From Pseudomonas sp. PDM14 (GTDB taxonomy: Bacteria; Pseudomonadota; Gammaproteobacteria; Pseudomonadales; Pseudomonadaceae): a stretch of DNA of 64,000 nt. Each line of letters begins with the position of its first letter. Position 1 is the first letter of the stretch. The position numbers and the translations under genes are program-made. The DNA lies in the NCBI RefSeq assembly GCF_014851905.1, contig NZ_JACVAQ010000001.1, positions 868,001 to 932,000 on the forward strand, given 5' to 3'. This document shows positions 23,882 through 33,956 of this stretch, piece by piece. The notes under the pieces were generated by a model that saw only the letters and a list, made by a program, of their open reading frames with translations, was not told the DNA's origin and did no database searches.

Positions 23882-25354
23882 ATGTTCGAATTATTCAGCG
23901 GGCTTGATGCCTGGCTGGTGGTGAGCCTGGTGCTCGCCCTGGCATTCGTCCTTTTCTTCGAGTTCATCAACGGCTTCCACGACACGGCCAACGCCGTGGC
24001 GACGGTGATTTACACCAAAGCCATGCCGCCGCACCTGGCGGTCGTCCTCTCCGGTATCTTCAACTTCCTCGGCGTACTGCTGGGCGGCGTCGGCGTGGCG
24101 TATGCCATCGTCCACCTGCTGCCGGTGGAACTGCTGATCAACGTGAATACTGCTCACGGCCTGATCATGGTGTTCTCGCTGCTCGCCGCAGCCATCACCT
24201 GGAACCTGGGCACCTGGTATTTCGGCATTCCGGCCTCCAGCTCACACACCCTGATCGGCTCGATCCTCGGCGTCGGCCTGGCCAATGCCCTGATGACCGA
24301 CATCGCCCTGAGCGACGGCGTCAACTGGCAGAAAGCCATCGACATCGGTATTTCCCTGGTGCTCTCGCCGCTGGCGGGCTTCCTCGTTGCAGCGTTGATC
24401 CTGCTTGCGCTCAAGCGCTGGCTGCCGAAGTCGAAGATGCACAACACCCCGGAAAGTCGCAAAGAGATCAAGGGCAAGAAGCACCCGCCGTTCTGGAATC
24501 GCCTGGTACTGGTACTTTCGGCTATGGCTGTGAGCTTCGTGCACGGCTCCAACGACGGACAGAAAGGCATCGGCCTGATCATGCTGGTACTGATCGGCAT
24601 CGTGCCGGCCAAATTCGTGCTGGACCTCAACAGCACCACCTACCAGATCGACCGCACCCGTGATGCAGCCATCCACCTCAGCGACTTCTATCAGCGCAAC
24701 GCGCCGACCCTGACCGAGTTCCTCGCCCTCGGCAAACCGGGCAATACCGAACTGCCCAAGCAGTTCCGTTGCGACCCGCAGCTGACCGAGCCGACCATCG
24801 CTGCCCTCCTCGGCACCCTGGATGGCGTCAAGGACTACCGCGACCTCAGCGAAGACAAGCGCATCGACGTGCGCCGCTACCTGCTCTGCCTGGACGATTC
24901 GGCGAAGAAGGTCGGCAAGCTGCAGAACCTGCCGCAACGCGAGAAATCGGACCTGGACAAGCTGCGCAAGGACCTCACCGCCACCACCGAGTACTCGCCG
25001 TTCTGGGTGATCCTGGCCGTGGCCCTGGCGCTGGGTATCGGCACCATGGTCGGCTGGAAGCGCGTGGTCCTGACCGTCGGTGAGAAGATCGGCAAGCAGG
25101 GCATGACCTACGCCCAGGGCATGAGTGCGCAGATCACCGCAGCCTGCGCCATCGGCATGGCCAATATCTTCAGCCTGCCGGTCTCGACCACCCACGTGTT
25201 GTCTTCCGGTGTCGCCGGCACCATGGTGGCGAACAAGACCGGCCTGCAGCGCAGCACCGTCAGCAACATCCTGCTGGCCTGGGTCCTCACCCTGCCAACC
25301 TCGATGGGTCTGGCCGCGGGCCTGTTCTGCCTGGCGAGCTACCTGTTCGGCTGA
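23882..25354 (+). CDS. Pit-family inorganic phosphate transporter
   Basis: The 490-residue membrane protein belongs to the PHO4/Pit family. The two inverted signature regions are clear: FEFINGFHDTANAVAT (about residues 21-36) and SFVHGSNDGQKGIGL (about 219-233); a third zone MANIFSLPVSTTHVLSSGVAG lies near the end. A soluble loop of about 120 residues separates the halves. It imports phosphate with protons or as a metal complex. The length fits the constitutive Pseudomonas transporter. The terminator lies 20 bases downstream. Confidence 0.95.
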   Translation: MFELFSGLDAWLVVSLVLALAFVLFFEFINGFHDTANAVATVIYTKAMPPHLAVVLSGIFNFLGVLLGGVGVAYAIVHLLPVELLINVNTAHGLIMVFSLLAAAITWNLGTWYFGIPASSSHTLIGSILGVGLANALMTDIALSDGVNWQKAIDIGISLVLSPLAGFLVAALILLALKRWLPKSKMHNTPESRKEIKGKKHPPFWNRLVLVLSAMAVSFVHGSNDGQKGIGLIMLVLIGIVPAKFVLDLNSTTYQIDRTRDAAIHLSDFYQRNAPTLTEFLALGKPGNTELPKQFRCDPQLTEPTIAALLGTLDGVKDYRDLSEDKRIDVRRYLLCLDDSAKKVGKLQNLPQREKSDLDKLRKDLTATTEYSPFWVILAVALALGIGTMVGWKRVVLTVGEKIGKQGMTYAQGMSAQITAACAIGMANIFSLPVSTTHVLSSGVAGTMVANKTGLQRSTVSNILLAWVLTLPTSMGLAAGLFCLASYLFG

Positions 25355-25374
25355 TGGTCACAGCCAAAGAAAAA

Positions 25375-25395
25375 GGCGCCTGCGGGCGCCTTTTT
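25375..25395 (+). terminator. Rho-independent terminator after pit
   Basis: The hairpin GGCGCC-TGCG-GGCGCC is followed by five T and preceded by five A, so it can act in both directions between the convergent transporter and HerA-like genes. Confidence 0.9.
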
Positions 25396-25413
25396 CATGC
25401 CTGACGCCTACCC

Positions 25414-26910
25414 TCAACGGCGCTTGCCGCCGAGCAACGAGCCCATCAGACCACGCACCAGTTGCCGGCCGATCTGGTTCGCGGCCTGGCGCACCGCAGT
25501 CTTCATCACCTGGCTGGCGAGGCTGCCGAGCAGCTCGCCGGCCATGCCGCCGATTCCCGGCCCCTCTTGCTTGACCGGCCCTGGCGCATTTTTCTGCGCT
25601 GCATCGTCGGCCGACTTCTGCGCCGCACGTGCCTGCAGGATCTCGTAGGCGGACTCGCGGTCCACCGGGCGGTCATAGCGCCCGGCCTGCGGTGAACCAC
25701 GCAGCAACTGCGCCCGCTCCGCCTCGTTCAGCGGCCCGATGCGCGACTGCGGCGGCGCGATGGCCACGCGCTGCACCATCGCTGGCGTGCCACGATCTTC
25801 CAGGGTGCCGACCAGCGCTTCGCCGATACCCAGTTCGGTGAGCACGCTCAGGCAGTCGAATGCCGGGTTGGGGCGGAAGCCATCGGCCACCGCCCGCAGC
25901 GATTTCTGCTCCTTGGCGGTGAACGCGCGCAGGCCATGCTGAATGCGCAGGCCCAGCTGGGCCAGGATGTCGTCCGGCAGGTCGCTGGGCGACTGGGTGA
26001 CGAAGTACACGCCGACGCCTTTCGAACGGATCAGGCGAACCACCTGTTCCAGACGATCCTGCAGCGCCTTCGGCGTATCGGCGAAAAGCAGGTGCGCCTC
26101 GTCGAAGAACAGCGCCAGCACCGGTTTGTCGGCATCACCACGCTCCGGCAGCTGCTCGAACAGCTCGGCCAACAGCCACAGCAGGAAGGTCGCGTAGACC
26201 TTCGGCGCCTCGTGCACCAGGCGGCTGGCGTCCATCAGGTGGATACGCCCACGGCCATCGGCATCCGGACGCAGAATGTCTTCCAACTGCAGGGCCGGCT
26301 CACCGAACAGCGCCTCGGCGCCCTGCTGCTCCAGTGTCGCCAGGCGGCGCAACAGCGCCTGCGCGGAAGGGCCGGCGAACAGCGCGCGATCCTCACCGAG
26401 CAGCTCCGGGTGATCCTTGAGGTGATTGAGCAGCGCCTTGAGGTCTTTCAGGTCGAGCAGCAACAGGCCTTCACGGTCGGCGACCTGAAACGTGGCGTAG
26501 AGCGCGGCCTGCTGGCTGTCGGTCAGCTCCAGCAGGTTGCCCAGCAGCAGCGGGCCCATTTCGCTGAGGGTGGTGCGCAGCGGATGGCCGCTCTTGCCGG
26601 CGACATCCCACAGCGTCACCGGGTAGCCCTGCGGGCGATGGTTGAGCCAAGGCATGCCGGCGATGCGCTCGGCGATCTTGCCCTGCGGATTGCCCGGCGC
26701 GCCGAGGCCGCAGAGATCACCCTTGATGTCGGCGGCGAACACCGCCACGCCGGCATCGCTGAAGGCTTCGGCGAGTCGCTGCAGGGTCACCGTCTTGCCG
26801 GTTCCGGTGGCACCGGCTACCAGGCCGTGGCGGTTGCTCAGGCGCAGCGCCTGGGCGACGGGCTGCCCGTCGGGGCCAGCTCCCAGTACAAAAGAATCCG
26901 TTACAGGCAT
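25414..26910 (-). CDS. HerA-like ATPase (DUF853, YjgR family)
   Basis: The 498-residue protein is a RecA-fold ATPase of the YjgR/DUF853 group: Walker A GATGTGKTVTLQRLAE (about residues 34-49), Walker B ALFFDEAHLLFAD, and the arginine-finger region LRIQHGLRAFTAKEQK. The C-terminal 100 residues are low-complexity. Relatives resemble HerA helicases, but a cellular role for this branch is not settled. It is alone on the minus strand and opposite to the chemoreceptor gene. Confidence 0.9.
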   Translation of the reverse strand: MPVTDSFVLGAGPDGQPVAQALRLSNRHGLVAGATGTGKTVTLQRLAEAFSDAGVAVFAADIKGDLCGLGAPGNPQGKIAERIAGMPWLNHRPQGYPVTLWDVAGKSGHPLRTTLSEMGPLLLGNLLELTDSQQAALYATFQVADREGLLLLDLKDLKALLNHLKDHPELLGEDRALFAGPSAQALLRRLATLEQQGAEALFGEPALQLEDILRPDADGRGRIHLMDASRLVHEAPKVYATFLLWLLAELFEQLPERGDADKPVLALFFDEAHLLFADTPKALQDRLEQVVRLIRSKGVGVYFVTQSPSDLPDDILAQLGLRIQHGLRAFTAKEQKSLRAVADGFRPNPAFDCLSVLTELGIGEALVGTLEDRGTPAMVQRVAIAPPQSRIGPLNEAERAQLLRGSPQAGRYDRPVDRESAYEILQARAAQKSADDAAQKNAPGPVKQEGPGIGGMAGELLGSLASQVMKTAVRQAANQIGRQLVRGLMGSLLGGKRR

Positions 26911-27042
26911 CTTGCCATCCCTCGGGCTAAAGCTTTACTGCAGTTATGTCGCTATAGATGGTGATAACGCATGGCGGGCGCGACAACCCCAGCCGTGGAC
27001 AATTAGAAGACTGCTGCCAGAACTCACCGGACGCAAGCGACC

Positions 27043-28920
27043 ATGACCCAGAACCTCAAGTTCAGCCACAAAATCCTGATCGCCGCCTCGCTGGTGGTGA
27101 TCGCCGCGTTCTCCCTCTTCACCCTGTACAACGACTATCTGCAGCGCAACGCGATCCGCGATGACCTGGAAAACTACCTGCAGGAAATGGGTAACGTCAC
27201 CGCCAGCAACATCCAGAACTGGCTGTCCGGACGCATCCTGCTGGTCGAAAGCGTGGCGCAGTCGATCTCCAGCGACACCACGCCGGAAGACCTGGCGGCC
27301 AACCTCGAACGCTCGGCGCTGAAGTCGACCTTCGCCTACACCTACCTCGGTGCCCAGGACGGCAGCTTCACCATGCGCCCGGAAGACCAAATGCCGGCCG
27401 ACTACGACCCGCGTACGCGCCCCTGGTACAAGGACGCCGTCAGCGCCGGCGGCTCGACCCTCACCGAGCCCTACGTCGACGCGGCCACCGGCAACCTGAT
27501 CATTACCATCGCCACCCCGGCCAGCAACGCCGGCGTAGTTGGCGGCGACCTGAGCCTGACCACGCTGGTCGAGATCATCAACTCGCTGGACTTCGACGGT
27601 ATCGGCTACGCCTTCCTGGTCAGCGCCGACGGCAAGATCCTCGTTCACCCGAACAAGGACCTGGTGATGAAGACCCTCAGCGAGGTCTACCCGAAGAACA
27701 CCCCGCGCATCAGCAGCGAGTTCAGTGAGGCCGAGCTCGATGGCGACACACGCATCCTCACCTTCGCCCAGGTCAAGGGCCTACCTTCGGTCAACTGGTA
27801 CATCGGCCTGTCGGTCAGCAAGGCTGACGCCTACTCCATGCTCACCGAATTCCGCGCCTCGGCGATCATCGCCACAGTGATCGCCGTGGTGATCATCATG
27901 CTGCTCTTGGGCATGCTGATTCGCGTGCTGATGCAACCGCTGCACGTGATGGGCCGTGCCATGCGTGACATCGCCCAGGGTGAAGGCGACCTGACCCGCC
28001 GCCTGGCGGTGCACAGCCAGGACGAATTCGGCGAGCTGGCCGGCTCGTTCAACCAGTTCGTCGAACGCATCCACGGCTCGATCCGCGAAGTGTCCTCGGC
28101 CACACAACAGGTCAACGAAGTGGCCAAGCTGGTGGTGAATGCCTCCAACTCGTCGATGGTCAACTCGGACGAACAGGCCGCGCGCACCAACAGCGTTGCC
28201 GCAGCGATCAACGAACTCGGCGCCGCCGCCCAGGAGATCGCCCGCAATGCCGCCGACGCCTCGCACCAGGCCTCCGACGCCCGCCGTCTGGCCGAAGACG
28301 GCAGCCAGGTGCTGACCAAGACCATCTCGGCGATGAACGAGTTGTCGGGCAAGATCAGTGCCTCGTGCCGCAACATCGAAACGCTGAACAGCAAGACGGT
28401 GGATATCGGTCAGATCCTCGAAGTGATCAAGAGCATCTCCGAGCAGACCAACCTGCTTGCCCTCAACGCCGCCATCGAAGCGGCGCGGGCGGGCGAAGCC
28501 GGGCGTGGTTTCGCCGTGGTCGCCGATGAAGTGCGCAACCTGGCGCACCGCACGCAGGAGTCGGCGCAGGAAATCCAGAAGATGATCGAGGGCCTGCAGG
28601 TGGATGCGCGCGACTCGGTCGGCACCATGACCGAGAGCCAGCGTTACAGCGAGGACAGCGTGACCATCGCCAACCAGGCCGGTCAGCGCCTCGGCAGCGT
28701 CACCGAGCGGATCAGCGAGATCGATGGCATGAACCAGTCGGTAGCCACCGCGACCGAGGAGCAGACCGCGGTGATCGACTCGCTGAACATGGACATCACC
28801 GAGATCAACACACTGAACCAGGAAGGCGTGGAAAACCTGCAGGCGACGCTGCGCGCCTGCGGTGATCTGGAACAGCAGGCCAGCCGCCTCAAGCAGCTGG
28901 TGGACAGCTTCCGCATCTAA
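27043..28920 (+). CDS. Methyl-accepting chemotaxis protein with dCache sensor
   Basis: The 625-residue receptor has a first membrane helix (about residues 9-27), a double-Cache periplasmic ligand domain (about 35-270), a second helix (270-295), a HAMP domain, and a cytoplasmic signalling domain with the conserved tip [19 protein letters not shown]. The sensor includes the amino-acid-type signature YxDxxTGxxxxT-like ([15 protein letters not shown]), as in the PctA/B/C group. It should detect amino acids or similar small molecules and steer swimming via CheA. Confidence 0.95.
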   Translation: MTQNLKFSHKILIAASLVVIAAFSLFTLYNDYLQRNAIRDDLENYLQEMGNVTASNIQNWLSGRILLVESVAQSISSDTTPEDLAANLERSALKSTFAYTYLGAQDGSFTMRPEDQMPADYDPRTRPWYKDAVSAGGSTLTEPYVDAATGNLIITIATPASNAGVVGGDLSLTTLVEIINSLDFDGIGYAFLVSADGKILVHPNKDLVMKTLSEVYPKNTPRISSEFSEAELDGDTRILTFAQVKGLPSVNWYIGLSVSKADAYSMLTEFRASAIIATVIAVVIIMLLLGMLIRVLMQPLHVMGRAMRDIAQGEGDLTRRLAVHSQDEFGELAGSFNQFVERIHGSIREVSSATQQVNEVAKLVVNASNSSMVNSDEQAARTNSVAAAINELGAAAQEIARNAADASHQASDARRLAEDGSQVLTKTISAMNELSGKISASCRNIETLNSKTVDIGQILEVIKSISEQTNLLALNAAIEAARAGEAGRGFAVVADEVRNLAHRTQESAQEIQKMIEGLQVDARDSVGTMTESQRYSEDSVTIANQAGQRLGSVTERISEIDGMNQSVATATEEQTAVIDSLNMDITEINTLNQEGVENLQATLRACGDLEQQASRLKQLVDSFRI

Positions 28921-28924
28921 AGGC

Positions 28925-29119
28925 TCAGCGCGGCGCTGGCTTGTCCTGCGCCGGCGCGGCAGGCGCTTCGTCCTGTCGCAGCTCGTTCCACAACTCGGCG
29001 GCACCGGGAAACTCGGTGCCGTCTTCCTCGCTCAACGCCTCCGGGTCGTAGCGCTGTACACAGCCCTCGCCCAGCACGGGTGGCGCACTGGCCGTACCCG
29101 GTTTGCGTGGATCGCTCAT
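28925..29119 (-). CDS. Small acidic hypothetical protein
   Basis: A 64-residue frame lies 28 bases after the purU stop and in the same direction, ending 4 bases from the convergent chemoreceptor gene. The product is acidic and Pro/Ala-rich (ends PAAPAQDKPAPR) with one cysteine (LGEGCVQRYD) and no membrane helix. It could be a short tail gene of the purU transcript. I do not recognise it. Confidence 0.55.
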   Translation of the reverse strand: MSDPRKPGTASAPPVLGEGCVQRYDPEALSEEDGTEFPGAAELWNELRQDEAPAAPAQDKPAPR

Positions 29120-29147
29120 GGTCTACCTCGCCAGGCCCGCGGCCCGA

Positions 29148-29999
29148 TCAGTCGAACACCACGGTCTTGTTGTCGTGCACCAGCACGCGATCTTCCAAGT
29201 GCGAGCGCAAGCCGCGCGCCAGCACCATCTTCTCCACATCCTTGCCCAGGCGCACCAGGGTTTCGATGCTGTCGCGGTGGCTGATGCGCACCACGTCCTG
29301 CTCGATGATCGGCCCGGCGTCGAGCTCCTCGGTGACGTAGTGGCAGGTCGCACCGATCAGCTTGACCCCGCGCAGCGACGCCTGGTGATACGGCTTGGCG
29401 CCGACGAACGACGGCAGGAAGCTGTGGTGGATGTTGATCACCCGCCCGGCGTACTCCTGGCACAGCTGTGGCGGCAGGATCTGCATATAGCGCGCGAGCA
29501 CCACGGCATCGGTGTCGTACTCGCTGACCAGGCGCGAGACTTCGGCGAACGCCGGGCTCTTGTCCTGCGGGTCGACCGGGACATGGTGAAACGGAATGCC
29601 ATGCCACTCGACCATGCTGCGCAGGTCATTGTGGTTGGAGATCACGCAGGGAATCTCGCAATCCAGCTCATCGCTGTGCCAGCGGTGCAGCAGGTCGGCC
29701 AGGCAGTGCGATTCGCGGCTGGCCATCAGCACCACGCGTTTCTTCTGCTCCGAGTCGGTCACCCGCCATTCCATGGAGAATTCGCGGGCAATCGGGGCGA
29801 ACGCCTGGCGAAAACCGTCGAGATCGAAGGGCAATGAGTCGGCACGGATTTCATGACGCATGAAGAACCAACCACTCTGGTTATCCGAGTGATGACTGGC
29901 CTCACTGATCCACCCGTTATAGGTAGCGAGGAAATTACTGACTTTGGCCACAATGCCAACGCGGTCCGGGCAGGCAATGACCAGCCGAAAAGTGCGCAT
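29148..29999 (-). CDS. purU: Formyltetrahydrofolate deformylase PurU
   Basis: The 283-residue enzyme hydrolyses 10-formyl-THF to formate and THF, balancing the one-carbon pool for purine synthesis. An N-terminal ACT domain (FRLVIACPDRVGIVAKVSNF) senses a regulator, probably glycine or methionine, and the C-terminal formyltransferase-like domain has NIHHSFLPSFVGAKPYHQA. The catalytic Asn/His/Asp set appears intact. It stands divergent from mvaT. Confidence 0.95.
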   Translation of the reverse strand: MRTFRLVIACPDRVGIVAKVSNFLATYNGWISEASHHSDNQSGWFFMRHEIRADSLPFDLDGFRQAFAPIAREFSMEWRVTDSEQKKRVVLMASRESHCLADLLHRWHSDELDCEIPCVISNHNDLRSMVEWHGIPFHHVPVDPQDKSPAFAEVSRLVSEYDTDAVVLARYMQILPPQLCQEYAGRVINIHHSFLPSFVGAKPYHQASLRGVKLIGATCHYVTEELDAGPIIEQDVVRISHRDSIETLVRLGKDVEKMVLARGLRSHLEDRVLVHDNKTVVFD

Positions 30000-30335
30000 G
30001 ATGAAACTCCAGAACTTCGCGAGGCGGCCATTCTAGCCAGTGAGCGGGGAAACGTCAGTAACAAAGCCCGAGGCAAAACCCGCCAGCCTCCAGCGATGCA
30101 CGAAGCTCGATGCATGAGGCGGCACTGCAGAATTACCCCAACAAATATTGGCTGCTCACTGTAATTTTCATTGATTACATGGCTACTTCACGTGAAGAGG
30201 CAGATGACATACACCACCGATATATTGAAAAGCCAACTCCAATCAAAACTTTTCAAACGTATTTACTTGCCGCAAGTGCATGACTATTATTACCGTCACT
30301 TACTCCTGCCTTTAACCTAATTCAAGGTACGCCCC

Positions 30336-30710
30336 ATGTCCCTGATCAACGAATATCGCGCCACCGAAGAAGCCATCAAAGAACTTCAGGAGCGCCTGAA
30401 AAATCTGTCGCAAGACGACAAGCTGAAAAAAGAACTCGAATTCGAAGGCAAACTGCGCACCCTGATGGGCGAATACCAGAAGTCCCTGCGTGACATCATC
30501 GCCCTGCTCGACCCGGAAGCCAAAGCCAGCAAGGCTACCCGCGCCACCAAGCCGGCCGGCAGCAAGCGCGCGCGCAAGGTCAAGCAATACAAGAACCCGA
30601 ACAGCGGCGAAGTCATCGAAACCAAAGGTGGCAACCACAAGACCTTGAAAGAGTGGAAGGCAAAGTGGGGCGCTGAAACTGTTGAGAGCTGGGCAACCCT
30701 GCTCGGTTGA
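30336..30710 (+). CDS. mvaT: MvaT H-NS-like xenogeneic silencer
   Basis: The 124-residue protein matches MvaT: an N-terminal coiled-coil oligomerisation region (MSLINEYRATEEAIKELQ to about residue 60) and a C-terminal DNA-binding domain with the KGGNHKTLKEWKAKWG motif that inserts into the AT minor groove. It silences AT-rich foreign DNA; the AT-rich integron cassettes in this window are natural targets, as is the AT-rich region before rsmZ. The 335 bases upstream (30000-30335) are AT-rich, contain no gene, and likely hold a regulated promoter. Confidence 0.96.
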   Translation: MSLINEYRATEEAIKELQERLKNLSQDDKLKKELEFEGKLRTLMGEYQKSLRDIIALLDPEAKASKATRATKPAGSKRARKVKQYKNPNSGEVIETKGGNHKTLKEWKAKWGAETVESWATLLG

Positions 30711-30724
30711 ACACGCAGCAAAAC

Positions 30725-30755
30725 AAAAAAGCCGGCGCATGCCGGCTTTTTTTAT
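30725..30755 (+). terminator. Bidirectional terminator between mvaT and sbcB
   Basis: AAAAAAGCCGGC-GCAT-GCCGGCTTTTTTT forms a symmetrical hairpin with A and T runs on both sides, serving both convergent genes. Confidence 0.92.
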
Positions 30756-30768
30756 TGCTTACGTTTTA

Positions 30769-32202
30769 TTACACAGCGAATCGAGCACGCGCCTGCTGCA
30801 CATATTCGCGCCAGGCACTCAAGACCTCGCGCCCTTGTTCATCGGCCAGCTGCCACTCGACAGCCAACGCCTGCTCGAATGCTGCAACGGTATTGGGCGC
30901 CCCCATTGCGGGGTCACTCAGACGCTGTTTACAGAACAGGTCCCACTGTATCTGTTCGCTCGGTTCGAGCGAGGCCGGAAAGTTGCGCGCACGATAACGG
31001 AACAACAACTCGGGCAAACGCTGATCGGCAAACAACCAATCGGCGCCGGACAATGTGGTCGGCTCGGCATTGCGGACCTGCTCGCACAAGCGCCGATCCC
31101 GGTCACCGATAAACCCGGCATACAGTTGTTGTTCCGGGTCGGCATTGTCCGCGAACTCTTCATCGGCATAGATATCCGCCAACTTGTCGCGCCACAGGTT
31201 CTGCGCAGCAGCGAGTGCTTCGACACGCGTCTGGCATTCGCCCAGATCGACCTGCAGGCGCTGCCGATCCTGCTCGCGCAGCACGCTCAGTGGTGCGACC
31301 ACCGGGCAACGGTTGATATGCAGCAGCTTCAACGGCACGGGCAATTGCCCCTCCGCCAGCGCGTCACGGCGGGTATAGAGACGCTCGCGCAGGGTCGCCG
31401 CGTCCAGCTCCAGCAACGGCTGCGGATCGGCTTGCAGGTCGCAGACGATCAGGGCATTACGATTGCGCGGGTGCCAGGCCAACGGCAGCACCACCGCCAG
31501 GTAGTGGCGACTGCCGGCGAAACGACCGGACACATGCACCAGCGGCTGCAGCAGGCGAATCTGCTCCATCACCTTGGCCTTGGCACGCAACTGGAACAGG
31601 TAGTCGTACAGTTTCGGCTGGCGCTCGCGCACCAGGCGCGCCAAAGCGATGGTCGCGCGCACGTCGGACAGCGCATCGTGCGCCTGACCGTGCTCGATGC
31701 CGTTGGCCGCGGTGAGCAGCTCCAGCTTCAGCGACACCCGGCCCTCGTCATCACGCGGCCACTCGATCCCCTCGGGGCGCAGTGCATAGGCGGTCCGCAT
31801 CAGGTCGATCAGGTCCCAGCGACTATTGCCGCCCTGCCACTCGCGCGCATAGGGGTCGAAGAAGTTGCGGTACAGGCTGTAGCGCGTCATCTCATCGTCG
31901 AAACGCAGGCTGTTGTAGCCGGCACCACAGGTGCCTGGCTGGGCCAGTTCGGTGTGAACGCGATTCATGAACTCGGCCTCACTGAGCCCTTTCTGCGCCA
32001 GGGTCTGCGGGGTGATGCCGGTGATGCGGCAGGCCGCGGGATGCGGCAGGATGTCGTCGGCCAGGCGGCAGTACAGGTTCACCGGCTCACCGATTTCATT
32101 GAGCTGCTCGTCGGTACGGATGCCGGCCACCTGCAACGGGCGGTCGCAACGCGGGTTGATACCGGTGGTTTCGTAGTCGTACCAGAAGATGCTCGCGCTC
32201 AC
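30769..32202 (-). CDS. sbcB: Exodeoxyribonuclease I SbcB
   Basis: The enzyme degrades single-stranded DNA 3' to 5' and acts in recombination and mismatch repair. I use GTG 32202 (MSASIFWYDYETTG) as start, giving 477 residues, since the extra 16 codons upstream have no family match and AGGGA precedes the GTG. The DEDDh exonuclease motifs are seen: FWYDYETTG near the start, NSLRFDDEM, and HDALSDVRATIALA. An SH3-like middle and a helical end complete the normal length. Confidence 0.95.
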   Translation of the reverse strand: MSASIFWYDYETTGINPRCDRPLQVAGIRTDEQLNEIGEPVNLYCRLADDILPHPAACRITGITPQTLAQKGLSEAEFMNRVHTELAQPGTCGAGYNSLRFDDEMTRYSLYRNFFDPYAREWQGGNSRWDLIDLMRTAYALRPEGIEWPRDDEGRVSLKLELLTAANGIEHGQAHDALSDVRATIALARLVRERQPKLYDYLFQLRAKAKVMEQIRLLQPLVHVSGRFAGSRHYLAVVLPLAWHPRNRNALIVCDLQADPQPLLELDAATLRERLYTRRDALAEGQLPVPLKLLHINRCPVVAPLSVLREQDRQRLQVDLGECQTRVEALAAAQNLWRDKLADIYADEEFADNADPEQQLYAGFIGDRDRRLCEQVRNAEPTTLSGADWLFADQRLPELLFRYRARNFPASLEPSEQIQWDLFCKQRLSDPAMGAPNTVAAFEQALAVEWQLADEQGREVLSAWREYVQQARARFAV

Positions 32203-32372
32203 GGTGCTGTCCCTGAATTGAAGGCCGCGGCAGTCTAGCACCTGCCTCACACGTCAGAAGCGCAAAGCATGACTTGGCTCACGTGCGCTCGGTGAGCCAG
32301 CTTGCCGCGTGACCCGCTCTGCCGATAGCATGGCGCATCCCGGATCCCCACCCCACCACAAGGACAGTCGTC

Positions 32373-33134
32373 ATGAGTGAATCCGCCGCCCCCAATCCCT
32401 ATGCCGCTCCGGCCAGTAACCTGCAGGAAATCCCCAACGGCCAGGTGCCGAGCATCGCCGAAGCGCTGAGCCGCGGTTACGACTTCACCATCAGCGACGT
32501 GATCGGCGAAGCCTGGCAGCGCGTGAAGGGCACCAAGGGCATCATCATCGGCGGCTTCCTGATCTTCTACATCGCCATGCTCCTGGCCACCTTCGTGCTC
32601 GGCTTCGTCCTTGGCATGGTCGGCCTTCTGAACGAGAGCAGTCCGGGCAGCATGATGGTCGGCCAATTGGTCATTTCCCTGCTCGGCTCAGCAGTCACCT
32701 ACCCCTTCCTCGCCGGCATCAACATGATTGGCATCCGTCGCGCCGCCGATCAGCCGGTCAGCTTCAACGAGATGTTCAGCCACTTCGGCCGCTTCGTACC
32801 GCTGCTGCTCACCGGCCTGCTGATGACGGCGCTGATCTATGTCGGCCTGCTGCTGCTCATCCTCCCGGGGATCTACCTCAGCGTTGCCTATATGCTGGCC
32901 ATCCCGCTGGCGGTCGAGCGCGGCCTGTCGCCGTGGGAAGCGCTGGAAACCTCGCGCAAAGCCATCAGCCAGCACTGGTTCAAGGCCTTTGGTCTGTTCC
33001 TGGTTCTCGGCCTGATCATGGGTGTCAGCGCCCTGGCCCTGGGTATCGGCCTGATCTGGACCCTCCCGCTGTTCGTCATCGCCATCGGCGTGCTGTACCG
33101 CATCATCTTCGGCGTACTGCCACCCGCCAACTGA
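32373..33134 (+). CDS. Multi-pass membrane protein, unknown
   Basis: The 253-residue protein has a hydrophilic start rich in Pro and Asn (SAAPNPYAAPASN) and about five to six membrane helices between residues 50 and 250. It looks like the DUF975/YciC-type group of polytopic proteins (LPGIYLSVAYMLAIPLAVERGLSPWEALETSRK is characteristic). It precedes the RDD/SpoIIM-like/MoxR operon by 78 bases and may be its first gene or an independent one. Confidence 0.85.
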   Translation: MSESAAPNPYAAPASNLQEIPNGQVPSIAEALSRGYDFTISDVIGEAWQRVKGTKGIIIGGFLIFYIAMLLATFVLGFVLGMVGLLNESSPGSMMVGQLVISLLGSAVTYPFLAGINMIGIRRAADQPVSFNEMFSHFGRFVPLLLTGLLMTALIYVGLLLLILPGIYLSVAYMLAIPLAVERGLSPWEALETSRKAISQHWFKAFGLFLVLGLIMGVSALALGIGLIWTLPLFVIAIGVLYRIIFGVLPPAN

Positions 33135-33212
33135 TCGCCTTCGCGCACTCGGGCCGCCTCGCGGCCCGATTGATTTCCCGCCCTGCTGCTGGCTAGCATC
33201 AGGCTTTCCTCG

Positions 33213-33956
33213 ATGCAGTTGACGATGCAGCCAAGCCCGCCCAGCGCCATTTCCGACAGTCCAGGCCGCGACCGCCTGCTGGACACCCGGCACCATGTGG
33301 AAACGCCCGAGGGCATCGACCTGGTGCTGCGTCCGGCCGGTGCTCTGCCGCGCAGCCTGGCCTTCGCGCTCGACCTGCTGTTCCGCGGCGTGATCCTGCT
33401 GGTGATGTTCCTCATCCTCGCCCTGCTCGGTCAGGTCGGCGTGGGCCTGGGCAGCATCCTCTTCTTCCTGGTCAACTGGTGGTACATGGTGCTGTTCGAA
33501 GTGCTGCGTCAGGGCCGTTCGCCCGGCAAGCAGATCATGGGGCTGCGCGTGGTCCACGACGACGGCACCCCCGTCGGCTGGGGCGCGTCACTGACCCGCA
33601 ACCTGCTGCGCTTTGTCGACATGCTGCCGTTCGCCTACTGCCTGGGGCTGATCAGTTGCTTCAGCCATCCGGCCTTCAAGCGCCTCGGCGACCTGGCCGC
33701 CGGCACCCTGGTGGTCTATCGCGACGACACGGCCAAGCGCCCGACCATCGCTGCCGGTGATGCCGAGCGTGCGCCATTTCGCCTGGACCTGGCCGAGCAG
33801 CGTGCCCTGCTCGGCTTCGTCGAGCGCCAGGGCAGCCTCTCCGGCGCGCGCCGCCAGGAGCTGGCCGGCATCCTCGCACCGGCCCTGGAAGTGCCGGATG
33901 AACAAGCCGAAGCGAAGCTCAACGGCATCGCTCGTGGCTTGCTGGGGTCGACATGA
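33213..33956 (+). CDS. RDD-family membrane protein
   Basis: The 247-residue protein carries an RDD domain (about residues 45-165): the typical LPRSLAFALDLLFRGV start and GRSPGKQIMGLRVVHDDG middle. Two to three helices pass the membrane, followed by a polar tail of about 80 residues. Its TGA overlaps the next start (ATGA). It opens the block of six tightly packed genes to 40246. The exact start is open; an ATG at codon 5 is an alternative. Confidence 0.88.
   Translation: MQLTMQPSPPSAISDSPGRDRLLDTRHHVETPEGIDLVLRPAGALPRSLAFALDLLFRGVILLVMFLILALLGQVGVGLGSILFFLVNWWYMVLFEVLRQGRSPGKQIMGLRVVHDDGTPVGWGASLTRNLLRFVDMLPFAYCLGLISCFSHPAFKRLGDLAAGTLVVYRDDTAKRPTIAAGDAERAPFRLDLAEQRALLGFVERQGSLSGARRQELAGILAPALEVPDEQAEAKLNGIARGLLGST

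Noticed and set aside
30682..32238. 518-codon open frame antisense to sbcB
   Set aside because: It mirrors sbcB, which carries all exonuclease motifs.
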